Assembly: GCA_018340375.1 (NCBI GenBank)
Contig: JAFFJZ010000031.1
Coordinates: forward strand, 1-64,000
Direction of reading: 5' to 3'
DNA length: 64,000 nt
DNA from: Gonatopus flavifemur
Lineage: Eukaryota; Arthropoda; Insecta; Hymenoptera; Dryinidae
In this document: one piece after another, positions 12,452 to 24,007 of the stretch
Layout of the letters: the number at the start of each line of letters is the position of its first letter
How positions within the stretch are numbered: position 1 is the first letter of the stretch
Made by a program: the position numbers and the translations under genes
The notes under the pieces: model-generated
What the model was told of the DNA's origin: nothing
Seen by the model: only the letters and a program-made list of their open reading frames with translations
Databases searched by the model: none

Positions 12452-14307
12452 TCACATTACGTGCACATATGCGACAATTCGGAAGAAGTTTTGTAATTTG
12501 AGAATCCTCAGTGAGGATTTATTCAAATCATTCAAGTTTCTCTCTGACAATGGAGCATTTTTGAGAGAATTGAAATTCAACTTAATTGGAGTTTCACATC
12601 CACTAGACCGCATACAGGAAGATGTAATAAAATTTTCTATTCCCATTGAACATTCAGACGAATCTTTTCCAGTATTCGATCCAAAAAGCGTGCCATTCGG
12701 AAGAGAATTTAGAAGTGAAGTTTTATAAAATCCAGAAAATTATTGTGCAGAAGGCTTAATGTTGCGGACACCATGTTGCCGCACTTGTCCAAAAAATTTT
12801 CCAATGGGTCTTGTGTAAAATGTCGTCCAACAAACAGTCTAAAATTTAGTGCTTTTAAGCGTGACTTGAAAATTTTGGAGTTTCGCAATGTGAAAATCCA
12901 ATTTCTCAGGACTATTGGTTTTGTTTGATCAGTTGGCTTGTTTCGGATATACCCCATGCTGGATATTACTCTAATACCGTTCTTCTATATGATCACCTCA
13001 CCTATAGGCTCTTTAAGGTTTTCATTCGAGGTACGTGAACCTTTACTTTGGAATCCACTATGAACAGAATCAAATAAATCGTTGAAAAACTCCAATGACC
13101 TCGCAGTATCTACAGCTCCGGTTCGTGACTGCTTCATCCCGCAAATCCTTCTACCTTGATTATGAGCTGTTTAATTGATATAAGTGGAAACGATGTTACT
13201 GAAAACTCAAGAGCAACATTCAACTCCCATTTTTTTGTTTCATTTGGAACGACATGGAAATCCGTGAGTCCACTCGAAGTGGGTTCGAGAATACTGCTGT
13301 GACACCTTGTCAATGGAATGAGCATCTTATACATGAGACCATTCAGCTATTATATGATTCTAATATTCTCGTTATTAAAATTCAGATTTTTAGTCAACAA
13401 ATTGCTTTCAATACATTTGAGCAGATGAGAAGGATCAAATATTGGAATAATTCCTTGTTCGTCAATTGAAATAACGGTCTCTTCTCTCAAAATATTGTAT
13501 TTCAATGCATAAATCCTAGGATCAGATGACAATGCAGTATTAGCTCTACAATTAGCTCCTCCTTATCACAAATAGGAGCAACCACACTCAATCCAGCGTC
13601 ATGAGTTTTCCGAATGAGTGTTTTGAACATATGACTAATATCGTACCATGAAGTAGATCCTTTCAAAACCGTGTGAATGATCGGTTGTTCCCATGGTTTT
13701 GCATTGGTAATTCCTTGTAGCATCCACACTGCGATGTGGTCCGTAATTTCTGGTTTGACACGAAAACCATGGTCAACAAATCCCTCGATAGAATCAGTTA
13801 CTGAATTATACTGCAAAGAAGGATTCAATGTTATTCCATCCGAAAGCAGTACACAATATTTATCTTTTCATCTTTCAAGTCAATGGAAACGTTATCACAA
13901 ATTTCTGGTTTTAGAGGTATAGTTTTTATGAATTTTCTCAATGTTCCAAGTGGAGAAACGATGAACACATTCACACAGAATTTATGAGCAGCTGGACTCT
14001 TTGTGTAGAGCGTTTATGCAAGAATTTTATCTCGTTTAGTGACACTTCTACCACATTCCTTTAGATTTTGGTTGCGAACATGAGGAATGAATAAATTCCG
14101 CGCTGGTTCAGGTGAATCTAGGAATGCTTCAAATTCAGTATTGTTTATAAAATATTGAACCTCTTCCAATTGATCTTTCAAAACAGTGTTTCTTCTTTGA
14201 CAACGTCTAACTGTACTCTCCATTTTAGATACAGTATCATACATTGCCAACTCATGGGGTGTCAATAGTTTCTTTCTCTTCACGTTCAATAATCTCAAAA
14301 CTGACAC
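12452..14307 (-). pseudogene. P-like (THAP9-type) transposase, decayed
   Basis: Successive minus-strand blocks follow the order of P-element/THAP9 transposases. At 14307-14014 there is a coiled-coil-like region followed by ECGRSVTKRDKILA. At 13828-13502 there is MNPSLQYNSVTDSIEGF, TDHIAVWMLQG and LSVVAPICDKE (RNase-H-like core). At 13532-13350 there is PIFDPSHLLKCI.NNLLTK-type sequence. At 12957-12709 there is FTQDPLENF. Blocks are in different frames with stops between them. The N-terminal THAP DNA-binding domain and the usual first acidic block are not visible. Functional P transposases cut and paste with an RNase-H fold; this copy is dead. Terminal repeats were not found. Confidence 0.8.
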
Positions 14308-14781
14308 CGAAGACTCATGATATGTATATATTGAATTAAAATGTTCACAATCTGAAGAAAAGTCGGAATTATGCAGTCATTCATATACACTCATAATAAT
14401 ACTATGATGGCCAATTCGATCATAAAATATGCATAATTGGAAAATTTCATATTTGACAATACATATAATATTCATATTTTTACCATAAGCACATTGATGG
14501 AAATTTCAATCGTGAATTTTTGTGGAATATCCAGAATATTCTCAGACACTTCCAGAATTACTCCGAAGTTTACAGACATTCACAGTGGACGTTCGAATTT
14601 TGAGCATTTTTCAGAAATCATCAGGAAAGTATTTCTACCTGGGTAATGAAACTTTCATGCAGATTTGTATAATCAACCAACGAGTATTCATTATTCTCCA
14701 ATTCGGACATGACTTGAGAAAACTCCAGTGTTCTAAGTATTCAGTAATATGATACATTACTTCAATTATATTTTATATTTT

Positions 14782-14919
14782 AGGAAGTTCACCAAGTGTT
14801 TGTTTGACCCGAAGGGCCCAGGGCTTGGAAACTCAATTCTGATTGGATTAAATTTTCTCACATTCAATAGAAATTGAGTTTCCAAACTCTGGACGCTCGG
14901 GCTATTTGGTGAACCTCCT
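14782..14919. repeat. Small palindromic element (about 138 bp)
   Basis: AGGAAGTTCACCAAGTG at 14782 pairs with TTGGTGAACCTCCT ending at 14919. The arms continue inward through GAGTTTCCAAACTC-like sequence to a loop near 14850. It looks like a MITE; no duplication of the target is clear. Confidence 0.6.
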
Positions 14920-16499
14920 CAGGATGCTTCCAATTACAAAGATCGAGGGAGAAAATTGGGTTCTTGGCTCTATTAGGATCAAAATTTACATCTAGAGTAT
15001 TCCCAATCTCAATCATAGACAGACATCGATCTGTAGTGAATATTGTTAGAATAAATGATTTTCTCAATCAATTTATGGCGTTGGAGAATCATTATGATAT
15101 TTTGGGTGATGATAAATAAATGACATGTTATACCGTACAGCACGGCCCTTAATCCTTCATCTGGAACTTTGGTAGAATGCAGGTGAAGAAATAGGAACTG
15201 TGAAGATGAAGGAGAGTCTCCCTTGAGGCAACAGAGAGCTGACGGAGAGATGGCCTCTGTATTCTCGATCAAAATCATATTGGTGAATTGATGGAAGATC
15301 AGTGGTTGTACTGTACGGGATAAATACTGATCTCAAATGATTCTTGTTCATCAAACTAGACGAAAGAATCCACTAAGGAAGTAATAATGAAAAAAAGTAT
15401 CCCAGTGATTCATAATGATGAAAATATGGGTGGGAATCCAAATTACTAATTATCATTACAATTCGAGAATAAGGAAAATTCCGTTACACTTATTTGAATG
15501 CGGAATCTGTTATATTGCTCCTAAAAATATATTCTCCACTATTTCTCTGGGATTTGATTACGTAAGAAACCGAACGACGTAGATGGATTGAACTTCAGCA
15601 GTGAGCACTTTTGTTGATGAACAGTGTCATAGGAGATATTGCCGAAGTTCGAATTGTTCATTGAAACATATTCATAATCGAATAGCAAAATCCTCGGCTC
15701 TTGAAGACCCAAAAATTTCGCAGTATATTCTTCTAACGACGTTTTCAGTCCTGAGGAGTCAATGTGGAGAGATGAATAACGATCATTCATTAGAGTTGGT
15801 GAGTGTGAATTTTCGTTTCGTTCCTATAAACGATTCAAACTTTGACAACATTATAGGAAATATATATTTTAGGGATGAGGATAACTGTACATAACGCTGG
15901 GTCAATAAGACATTCCTCTCAACCAATCATATTATCATTTATTATAAGGAATTTCAACAAGCTGACATCCCAAGTGATAGGGAAAGTTATATATTGATAT
16001 TCGAATGCAAAAAAATAGAGTATTGTCGTTTCAAAATTTGATTACTCAGAGAATACGCTCCGATAAGTAATGAACCATACCCACCTGACAGATCATAATC
16101 TTTGTTCAAGGGATATCAAAGGTAATGAGATTGTAGCTGATGATTTTATTAGATCCAATATTTTTGCAACAAAAAACTATGATGTATTGGGTGGGTTTGT
16201 TATATTTCAATCCAACGTCCATTCAAAGAGTGAGAAGTATCCGAGTATTTGAATTGTTAATCACAAAAATGTTCCGTACTTTTTGATAACATTATGTAAT
16301 GGGAATGAAATTATCTTGGCGACGTTCGGTGAAGCATCTTTTTTCCTGCTCGCTCGCCGTATGGATTGCTGATGTGCCATCATGTGAAACTGATGGAACA
16401 AATGAAACAATTCCTTGGTCATTGTACACTTGTACAGGAGAATCATATCTCAAAACAAGGGCGCGAGGAATTTCCTTTATCGCCATGACCCACTTGCAA
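14920..16499 (-). other. Unassigned DNA with possible minus-strand exons
   Basis: Three minus-strand frames look more protein-like than their surroundings: 15354-15157 (ending ISSPAFYQSSR and a stop), 15790-15539 (with KFLGLQEPRILLFDYEYV, preceded by a possible acceptor TGACTCCTCAG near 15763) and 16486-16292 (IPRALVLRYDSPVQVY). They could be exons of one gene or relics of an element. I recognise no family, and matching donor sites were not established. Confidence 0.25.
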
Positions 16500-17100
16500 C
16501 ATGATGAATATTCAATTGATTTTGATTCTCACAAATTGACTGAATAATTCGTCCAAGTCTAATTATTTATAACTACATGTATAGTTCAATGGAGTTGTTT
16601 TGAGGTGATGTTTGACAATAAATTTCTGTTAAGTATTCATCGTACCAATAGTCCATCGTAATCAGAGTAGAAAAAACTCACTGCGGTCCCTATAAATCAG
16701 TCAATTTCTCCATCGACTGAAGTTTTGTTGATACCCACTCCTTATTCGCAGAGAATTTATTCCAACAATATGCCTGATTATTTCAGTTCATACAGAACTG
16801 TAATTGGAAGAATAACATCTCTCCATTTGACTTGATAATTACCTCAAAAATCATTGCAAGTGTCGAAACGTGGTGGTGATTGTACTATACATTCTGTCAC
16901 AAAACTGACACGATAGTGACTCGACTATGATTTAATTCCAAAAAATATTTGTACATAATTCCATTGAACGAGACGTAGTTGTAGTTATAAATAGAGTGTA
17001 AGGTTCTTACCAATTTGAAACTCATCTCTCAAGTTACAAGCATAGAAAATTCCTCACATTACCATAAGTTGCATGCAACATGATGAATATCACAGCCCTA
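16500..17100. repeat. Dispersed palindromic repeat, copy 1
   Basis: The left arm, with TATTTATAACTACATGTATAG at about 16566, is mirrored by its diverged complement near 16990. TGATGAATATT near 16501 is mirrored near 17080. The left arm also matches 47035-47420 and, reversed, 48270-48608, so this is a dispersed family. CAAAAAAAAAGTGTGCACTC and the following CGACGGACTTGACTA link it to the minisatellite, as also at 47000-47030. Confidence 0.65.
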
Positions 17101-17168
17101 CAAAAAAAAAGTGTGCACTCCGACGGACTTGACTATCATACCCATATGTTTTTGAGGTCACTGAACAC

Positions 17169-17330
17169 TAGACCGGAGCGAAAAACAAAAAAGTTTTCAA
17201 ATGGAATCGTAATAGTGCGGAAAAGTTGCTACTCGTTAACACAAACAGGGAAAAAAAATTTTTGAAATCGGACAATATCTTCCGTTCGCGCATCGCGTTC
17301 AAAATTTTCGAATTCGAACAAAAATTTAAC
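17169..17330. repeat. Left terminal inverted repeat of the hAT-like element
   Basis: It matches the complement of 20985-21147 almost base for base apart from small indels. It contains GCGCATCGCGTTCAAAATTT near the inner limit. Confidence 0.85.
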
Positions 17331-18220
17331 AAATATGCACAAAATTGCAGAAGGGGTATATGCTGTCCAATTGAGCCCATTTTTTTTGTATTTAACATGG
17401 CTTCGAGGCATAGAATGAGGGAAGAATGCCACACAACCCTCCTCTACCTCTTTCCAACCCCTTCGAAGGGGTGATAATGGACAATTTCCGTTGAAAATAC
17501 TTTGTATTACAGGAGGTGCAAATGGTAACCCATCGACCTGATTTTTCGTACATTAAATGTTTTGAGGCGCGAAGTGGAAGAAATTATTCTCTACCTCCTC
17601 TCTGCATGTTCCCCCCAAGGGGGAGGGGGGCTCTGTCCCGACTACACGAGCTAAAATAGGAATTGCAGATATTTGGCAAAATTTCCTTGTAGAACGCGTT
17701 ACGTTTTGTTTTGATTGCCATCCGTTCGGTCGGCGTCTCGGCTTCGTTCCCCACTCCCTTCTTCTCGACTCTGGGATTCCAAGAAACGGAGCGTATCAGC
17801 GAGGAAGCACTCTACTGGTCACTGGAAGTATATGATTATCTGGCTTGTTGCATAGCAAAGAAGCGCTTCTCGGACTGAAAACTTTTTTTATCAGCGTTGT
17901 TCAAAATTTCATAGCCTGCATTAGATCACGATCACATCGATCACCAATTTCATTTCATGTATGTTATTAAATCCTATGATCATATGATTCATTGGCTTGT
18001 CGCAGAACATTCTCCGCTAATGTTAATTAAATCTAATTATATCTAGGATGTTTAGTGCATCAGGTTGACGTGGAAATATTCATATTAGAACGAACCAATC
18101 TAACAATATTGGATTGTCTTTGAGTGACGAATATAATTTCGAGAATTTATTGAAATTTCAAGAATTCTTAAACAATAATACGAATCTTACAATATCGGGT
18201 GTGACCAATCACCTCTCTTG

Positions 18221-20563
18221 ATGTTGATTATGGCACTCACTCGTAGTGCTCATGCTCATGCCCCCTGCCCATTTTTTGGTGCACCAAAACCACTACCACC
18301 GGCGATTCTTCCCACCAATGCCGATATCGTAAAATGTTGGAATGAAGTCAAGTATGACATGGCAGTGAAGTCTAGTGACTGTGAACCTAGAAGGAACTTG
18401 AGCTTCTCAGACGTGGCAAACATTGTAGCTCAACAGATTGAGTCAAAATATTTCAAAGCTTCGATTTCTGTCGTGTGTCACACAAGAGTCGTTCAAAAGA
18501 TCAAGCAACTGCATGATTGCTATTATGCGCTCCGTAAATCATATCAAAGGGACAAAACCAGGGCTGGAAAAAAGAATGAGTACAATGACTTCATTCATAA
18601 ATCTTATAACACATTATTTGACATATCATCTTGCAAGTGCAAGATGACACTACAATGCAATTGCAGAAAAACCTTTGAGAAATGTATTTGTCCAAATCCT
18701 GTAGTTGTCAGCTGCAATTGCCGTAAGGATAGGAAAATACCTACATTGAAACTGAAGTTTCTCTACGCACAAAGACACCTCAGAATAGGTAAAATTGGAT
18801 TGACGGTAGATAAGAAGGAAACACAGAAACTTACATCAAAGTTACAAAGAAAAGCTCGTCAGCCTCATCTGCTTAGCGTGCAAATACAAGACTTGCCTGG
18901 TCCCTCCGTTGGCAGTACCGATCCGGAAACAGAAGAGACAAATTTTGATGTCGATGATGATTCGGACTTTCAGCCCACACGTTTTTCGTGTGCCCTGTCA
19001 AGAAGCTCAAAGTCCCTACAGATGCGCCTGTCGCTTCCAACAACTGCTCTGACAAGTACTCGTTTTGGCCTGTCTGACAGAGCAACAGCTGCTATCACAT
19101 CTAGCGTGCTGAGAGACCTAGGTCTTATTACTGATAGTGATACATCTCTGATCGTTGATAGGAGCAAAATTAGAAGAGGAAAAGAAAAGTGCAGAGTAAA
19201 ACGTACTAATTTAGAGCGACGGGAACATCAAATGAACGGTCCAATGTGTGTATACTTTGATGGTAGGGCAGATAACACTTTAGTGTTGGTTGAAAAAGGA
19301 GTGAAACGATACCAATCTGTAAAAAAAGAGGATCATATTACAGTAATTGAGGAACCGGGTTCAAAGTATCTTTGCCATCTAGTACCTACTCCCAAAAGTG
19401 GAAAGGACACTGCTTTCTGCATCATAGACTATTTCGAAGAAAATGAAATAGATACTTCTAAAATTGAAGTAGTTGGGACTGATGGGACAGCAACAAACAC
19501 TGGCTGGAAACGGGGGGCAATTAAGTATATAGAAATGCGTTTGAAGAGGCCAATACAGTGGGTGATCTGTCTTTTACATTTCAATGAGTTACCTCTGAGG
19601 CATCTTGTAGGAACGTTTGATGGTACAACCGCAGGACCGGAGTCTTTGAGTGGCCCTCTCGGCGAACGGCTGGTTGGTTGCGAGTCTCTGCCTGTAGTTG
19701 CATTTAATAAAATTGAATGTGTCATTCCACAAATTGACCCACAAATTCTGAGTAAAAACCAGAGATACCTACATGACATTGCCGTTTCCATTGCTGCTGG
19801 GTCTTGTTCCTCGGACCTAGCGAATCGAGATCCGGGACCAATATCTCATGCTCGGTGGTTGACGACAGCGAACCGGTTTTTGAGACTATATATTTCATTT
19901 GAAAACCCACCTGAAAATCTCATCAACATCGTTACATACATCATGACTGTATACGTACCCATGTGGTTTGAAATTAAGACAAGATCTTCAATAGTTGAAG
20001 GACCTGAGCATATTTTTGAATGCATCAAGAGATGTAGAGGCTTACCTGCAGAAGTCCAAGAAGTGGCGAAGAAAGTTATTCAAAGGAATGCCTTCTTCGC
20101 CCATCCCGAAAACCTTCTTCTTTCGATGGTTATGGATGATAGGCAGGATGTTCGGGAGCTGGGCCTTCGGCGAGTATTGAAATCCAAAGAAACTACCACA
20201 AAGGGTAAATCTATCAGAAATTTCTTAGTTCCGGCCATAAATTTTGATGCTCATGGATATTTTGATATCATAAATTGGTCTGCAGCCAAAATCACATGTC
20301 CACCTCTTTTGGCAACCCTTCCATCAGCTGATATTGCAGACTTGATTTCTCAAGGAAAAAAACCAACTCTCTCTCTGAATCTAGCAGACATACCCTGTCA
20401 TACTCAAGCCGTAGAGCGCAGTGTTAAGCTAGTAACACAGGCCTCTTCAGCAGTTTATGGTCATGAGAGACGTGATGGTTTCATAAGAACTACACTCGCC
20501 TCTCGTGCTACCATGTCAAAATTTGAGACCAAATCGGAATTCGCAGTCCCTGAATGTGCATAA
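18221..20563 (+). CDS. hAT-like transposase, full-length open frame
   Basis: The frame runs 780 codons from the ATG at 18221; another ATG follows at 18230. An N-terminal region is followed by a cysteine cluster (SCKCKM, CNCRKTF, CICPNP, CNCRKDRKIP, about residues 135-170) that may bind zinc and DNA. The middle has VVGTDGTATNTGW near 420, a candidate first catalytic Asp. ICLLHFNEL resembles the C-x2-H motif of hAT transposases, HARWLTTANRFL resembles the RW block, and CHTQAVERSVKLV near 725 carries a candidate catalytic Glu. This order suits an RNase-H-like hAT transposase that would cut and re-insert the element in the nucleus. The family assignment rests on these motifs and the 8-bp target duplication. 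No stop or frameshift is seen. Confidence 0.75.
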   Translation: MLIMALTRSAHAHAPCPFFGAPKPLPPAILPTNADIVKCWNEVKYDMAVKSSDCEPRRNLSFSDVANIVAQQIESKYFKASISVVCHTRVVQKIKQLHDCYYALRKSYQRDKTRAGKKNEYNDFIHKSYNTLFDISSCKCKMTLQCNCRKTFEKCICPNPVVVSCNCRKDRKIPTLKLKFLYAQRHLRIGKIGLTVDKKETQKLTSKLQRKARQPHLLSVQIQDLPGPSVGSTDPETEETNFDVDDDSDFQPTRFSCALSRSSKSLQMRLSLPTTALTSTRFGLSDRATAAITSSVLRDLGLITDSDTSLIVDRSKIRRGKEKCRVKRTNLERREHQMNGPMCVYFDGRADNTLVLVEKGVKRYQSVKKEDHITVIEEPGSKYLCHLVPTPKSGKDTAFCIIDYFEENEIDTSKIEVVGTDGTATNTGWKRGAIKYIEMRLKRPIQWVICLLHFNELPLRHLVGTFDGTTAGPESLSGPLGERLVGCESLPVVAFNKIECVIPQIDPQILSKNQRYLHDIAVSIAAGSCSSDLANRDPGPISHARWLTTANRFLRLYISFENPPENLINIVTYIMTVYVPMWFEIKTRSSIVEGPEHIFECIKRCRGLPAEVQEVAKKVIQRNAFFAHPENLLLSMVMDDRQDVRELGLRRVLKSKETTTKGKSIRNFLVPAINFDAHGYFDIINWSAAKITCPPLLATLPSADIADLISQGKKPTLSLNLADIPCHTQAVERSVKLVTQASSAVYGHERRDGFIRTTLASRATMSKFETKSEFAVPECA

Positions 20564-20576
20564 TTCTCCACGCCCA

Positions 20577-20599
20577 CGTTTGGTTGGTTGGTTGGTTGG
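20577..20599. repeat. Short GGTT microsatellite
   Basis: TTGGTTGGTTGGTTGGTTGG just downstream of the transposase gene. Confidence 0.7.
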
Positions 20600-20984
20600 G
20601 CAGGGTGTGGGTGGAACTTGCAGTGCATCCACCTTCCCGTGGTAAGTTCTGAGTCGTTCAAGGAAGGACGGGCCAAGAGCTGCACATCTTCGGCCCCTCA
20701 GGGGAAATAACGAAGGAAGGGGAATACTTTTTTCACTTTCAGCCTTAAAGTTGCCTTATGTACGAAAAATCAAGTCAATAGTTCAGTATTTGCATCTTCT
20801 GCAATACGAACTGCTTTTAACAAAACTTGTTCATCTTCACCCCTTCGAGGGGCTTGGGGGGGGGGGGTAGAAGAGAGGTATGCAGCATTCTTCCCCTATT
20901 CTACACTTCAAAACAATGTTATGTATAAAAAATGAGCTTGACCGGACAGGATTCACACCTCCTACAGTTTTTCGTATATCGGTT

Positions 20985-21147
20985 CAAATTTGTTCAAATT
21001 CGGAAAAATTTTGAACGCGATGCGCGAACGGAAGATACTGTCCGATTTCAAAAATTTTTTTTTCCCTGTGTTTGTGTTAACGAGTAGCAACTTTTCCGCA
21101 CTATTACGATTCCATTTGAAAACTTTTTTGTTTTTCGCTCCGGTCTA
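20985..21147. repeat. Right terminal inverted repeat of the hAT-like element
   Basis: Reverse complement of the left repeat; it ends CGGTCTA directly before the right copy of the 8-bp target duplication. Confidence 0.85.
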
Positions 21148-21850
21148 CTGAACACGAATCCGGGAACCCGTTCGGTCCCATCAGGTCAAGGTCAAGGTCA
21201 TTCCAAGGTCGAATGGAAGAAATTCGCTGAAGCAAAGGTATCAACACGACCTTCATGTGCTTGAGGTCACTGAACACGAATCTGAGGCCTATTTGATCTT
21301 ATCAGGTCAAGGGCAAGGTCATACAAAGGTCATTCCAAGGTTGGATTGGAGAAATTCGCTGAAGCAAGAATATCACCACGACTTATATGCTTTCGGAGTC
21401 GCTGAACACAAATCTGGGGTCTGTTCGATCTTATCAGGTCTAGGGCAAGGTCGGAGAAAGGTCATTTCGAGGTCAAATTGAAGAAATTACCCGAAGCAGA
21501 AACATCACCACGACCTATATGTTCCTGGGGTCGCTGAACACGAATCTGGAGCCTGTTTGATCTCATCAGGTCCAGATCAAGGTCATTACAAGGTCAAATT
21601 CGAGGAACTCACTGGAACTGGGATATCAGCTCAACATATATATTTTTCGGGTCGCTGAGCACGTATCCGGGGTCCGCTTGATCTCACCAGGTCATGGTCA
21701 AGACCATTTTGGGTTCAAATCGAGAGCATTCGCTGGGGCAGAGATATCACCATCACCATATGTTCTTGGAGGCGATGAACGTGAATCAAGGATCCTTGCA
21801 ACTTCAATAGGTCAGGGTCGAGGTCATTTCAAGGTTGAATGAAAAAAACC
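21148..21850 (+). repeat. Minisatellite of 120-132 bp rich in AGGTCA
   Basis: Unit starts of the form CTGAACACGAATCTGG fall at 21148, 21270, 21402, 21534, 21655 and 21775 (spacings 122, 132, 132, 121, 120). Each unit has CAGGTCAAGGTCA-like runs, an AAATTCGCTGAAG block and an ATATCACCACGACC block. AGGTCA is the half-site of nuclear hormone receptors, and TCAAGGTCA is the extended monomer form (FTZ-F1/ERR type). Any regulatory role is inference. A reversed array of the same family lies at 46340-47000. Confidence 0.85.
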
Positions 21851-22496
21851 ACTACAATGGAGTAATGCAAGGGCTCTTCATCACTGCAGTCTGTGAGTCA
21901 TCTGTGTCTGCAGCCAGGGCACCTCCTCGCGGTCAGGCCCGGATTAGAGGATTTAGAGGCCCGGCGCTGAGAGACTGTTGGAGGCCCCCACGAAGTGGAA
22001 AATGAGGGGTGGGGGTGAATGAAACTCTTTTGCATTCTTACAGGATTTTCAGCTGTCACAAAATAATACTCAAAATCTCTGGTGAAAAACTCTCAAAATC
22101 CTATTACAAAACAAAACAGCGACAAGAAATAATGAGAAATAATAGAAAATGATGGGGGCATCAACAAAAGCACATGCATTTCCAATTATTTCCTATTACT
22201 TGTTTGTTTTATAATACGATTCGAAGATTTTCTTTCAACTAGGAATTAATATGTAATTGACACGGATTCATTTGTTCAAAAGATTCTATTTATTCGATTG
22301 AACAACGGAATCAACAGGAGAATTAGTAGTTCTTTTTTCTTATGAAAATTAACAGTTCTTATTTTTTCTCAAATACTGAAATCATGAACATATTGCTAAA
22401 AGAAGAGAACTCTAGGAATGATGAGTACATCTTTCTGTGCAGTAAGTAAATGTGTAAATGAAACTAAAATCGAACTAATTACAAGGGTTCGGAGAA
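21851..22496. other. Flank of the composite repeat, non-coding
   Basis: GCCCGGATTAGAGG and GGCCCGGCG near 21940-21975 resemble the GGCCCGG-rich stretch at 29300. Nothing coding is recognised; a 61-codon frame at 22418-22603 runs into the next element's terminal repeat. Confidence 0.4.
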
Positions 22497-23629
22497 TGAA
22501 CCCACGGGAAGAAGAACTCGACGAGCGCTCGAACCGCGGTAAAAGTATTGTCCAAGCGGTCACGTGGGGGACCGAAAAAAAAGTCGGAATTTTGGAAAAC
22601 TAAAAATACTGGGTGATAGGGCTTGAAAAATCAATACGAGTGTTCGTTTACAATGTTTTTCTATGATCAATAGTTTTCGAGAAAAAAATTAAAAAGTACC
22701 TCTTTTTCTCGTACTAAAAATGAATGTTTTTCCATCTTATACTCGTTATAACTCGAGCAGTTTTCAACGTATCAAGATGAGTCTTGCAGATTCTGATTCG
22801 GAACACTCCTCCAAAGATGACGATCTCGACAAAATTTTCAAATATTGATGCAAAATTAATGAATTTTCAATTTGAAGTGAAAACTTGGTTTTCAACGGAG
22901 AGGAAAACTTTGCATTGAAAAAGTGTCGGGGGAAGTATGAGCTACGAAAAACTTCCAGCGACAAAGTTGTTCGCTAGTGTGCGGACAAACTTTATGGAAA
23001 GTTTCAGATCAATTGGACTATTGGTTCGAAAGATACAGCGATTTATCCATCAGCTCGCAACGGAAATTTCTCATGACTCTACGTCGTTTACCTGCTGAAT
23101 ATGAGGATCCGAATGAAAGATTGCATTCACTCGATTTCTCAACGTGGATTCATGTTTTTTTAGTCGAAGCAACCAAATATCCAACTATTTTTGCAAAATT
23201 CGTTATACATTGTTTTTTTTTATAAACAATTTTTACTCCACGCATCATTGTTCAATCCTTATTCTGCAAAATGAAAATTAAAGATTGAACATTTGTGTGC
23301 TCTCTTGAACTCAATAGTTTCCGAAACTTATTTCACGATTACTTGGCCAAATCTTATCGGAATGATATAAACATTGATATCCACATTCGATGTGTATTGC
23401 CGAAGCTTGTAAAATAATTCGAATGATGAGAACATTTCGTTTTTCAATAATATTTGATAACGAATTAGTGGCTCTCAGGCTCGTGTTTTCCGAGTTTCAA
23501 CGACACAAAGTGTCGAGCGAAATGTGAAATTAGGAAAACTTCGAACAATGAAGTTATGCTCTTATGTTTGAGGAAGTTTTTCTGAAAAATTTGAAATTAA
23601 TCGAACAAAAAATATGGGGTTTATGATTT
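22497..23629. repeat. Left 1.13-kb terminal inverted repeat
   Basis: It matches the complement of 26922-28061 with very few differences, one being a small change near 23383. Frames of 66 and 82 codons inside it recur in the other arm simply because the arms are copies. They have no recognisable domain. Confidence 0.9.
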
Positions 23630-23896
23630 ATGTACAACGATCTCGTCTTATGAACGGGCCCTGTATAACATCATATTCATGTCTTGAAATATATTTCAGA
23701 CAAGTTTAAAATGTCTCATGCAACGTGTTTGGATATCATTCACATCATATATGACACATACAAACCTCGTGATAAAAGTTCATTATTTGTACTTTTTCTT
23801 CAGTCATAAATGATTTGGAAATGCTAGTGAACTTTGAATTGTTTATAGACATGATTGTCGAATTGAATTCGGACAAATTTAATTCGAATTCAATGT

Positions 23897-24007
23897 TACC
23901 CTAACAGCACAACTGCTTTCCGTTACCTTTCGATACCTTTCTGAAAGGTGTTACACGTTTCAGAAAGGTATCGAAAGGTAACTGAAAGCAGTTGTTTTGT
24001 GAGGGTA
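23897..24007. repeat. MITE, TACCC...GGGTA type (111 bp)
   Basis: TACCCTAACAGCACAACTGC and the next 30 bases pair with the closing 50 bases, leaving a loop of about 11 bp. The ends match those of the elements at 51926-52077 and 52117-52413. Its last base touches the next MITE. Confidence 0.8.

Larger units (their letters stand above)
17169..21147 (+). mobile_element. Complete hAT-like DNA transposon
   Basis: The element begins TAGACCGGAGCG and ends CGCTCCGGTCTA. It is flanked on both sides by the same 8 bp, CTGAACAC (17161-17168 and 21148-21155). The outer 150 bp or so of each end are nearly identical inverted repeats, with further inverted similarity toward about 17640 and 20850, including C/G runs. 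One open transposase-like gene lies between. An 8-bp duplication fits hAT; P and KDZ elements can also make one. The target is a unit of the surrounding minisatellite, whose normal GTCACTGAACAC junction is restored if the element is removed. Confidence 0.88.

Noticed and set aside
22977..23225. 82-codon frame repeated at 27333-27581, and a 66-codon frame repeated at 22764-22964 and 27594-27794
   Set aside because: They recur only because they lie in the two arms of the inverted repeat; no domain or start context supports them.
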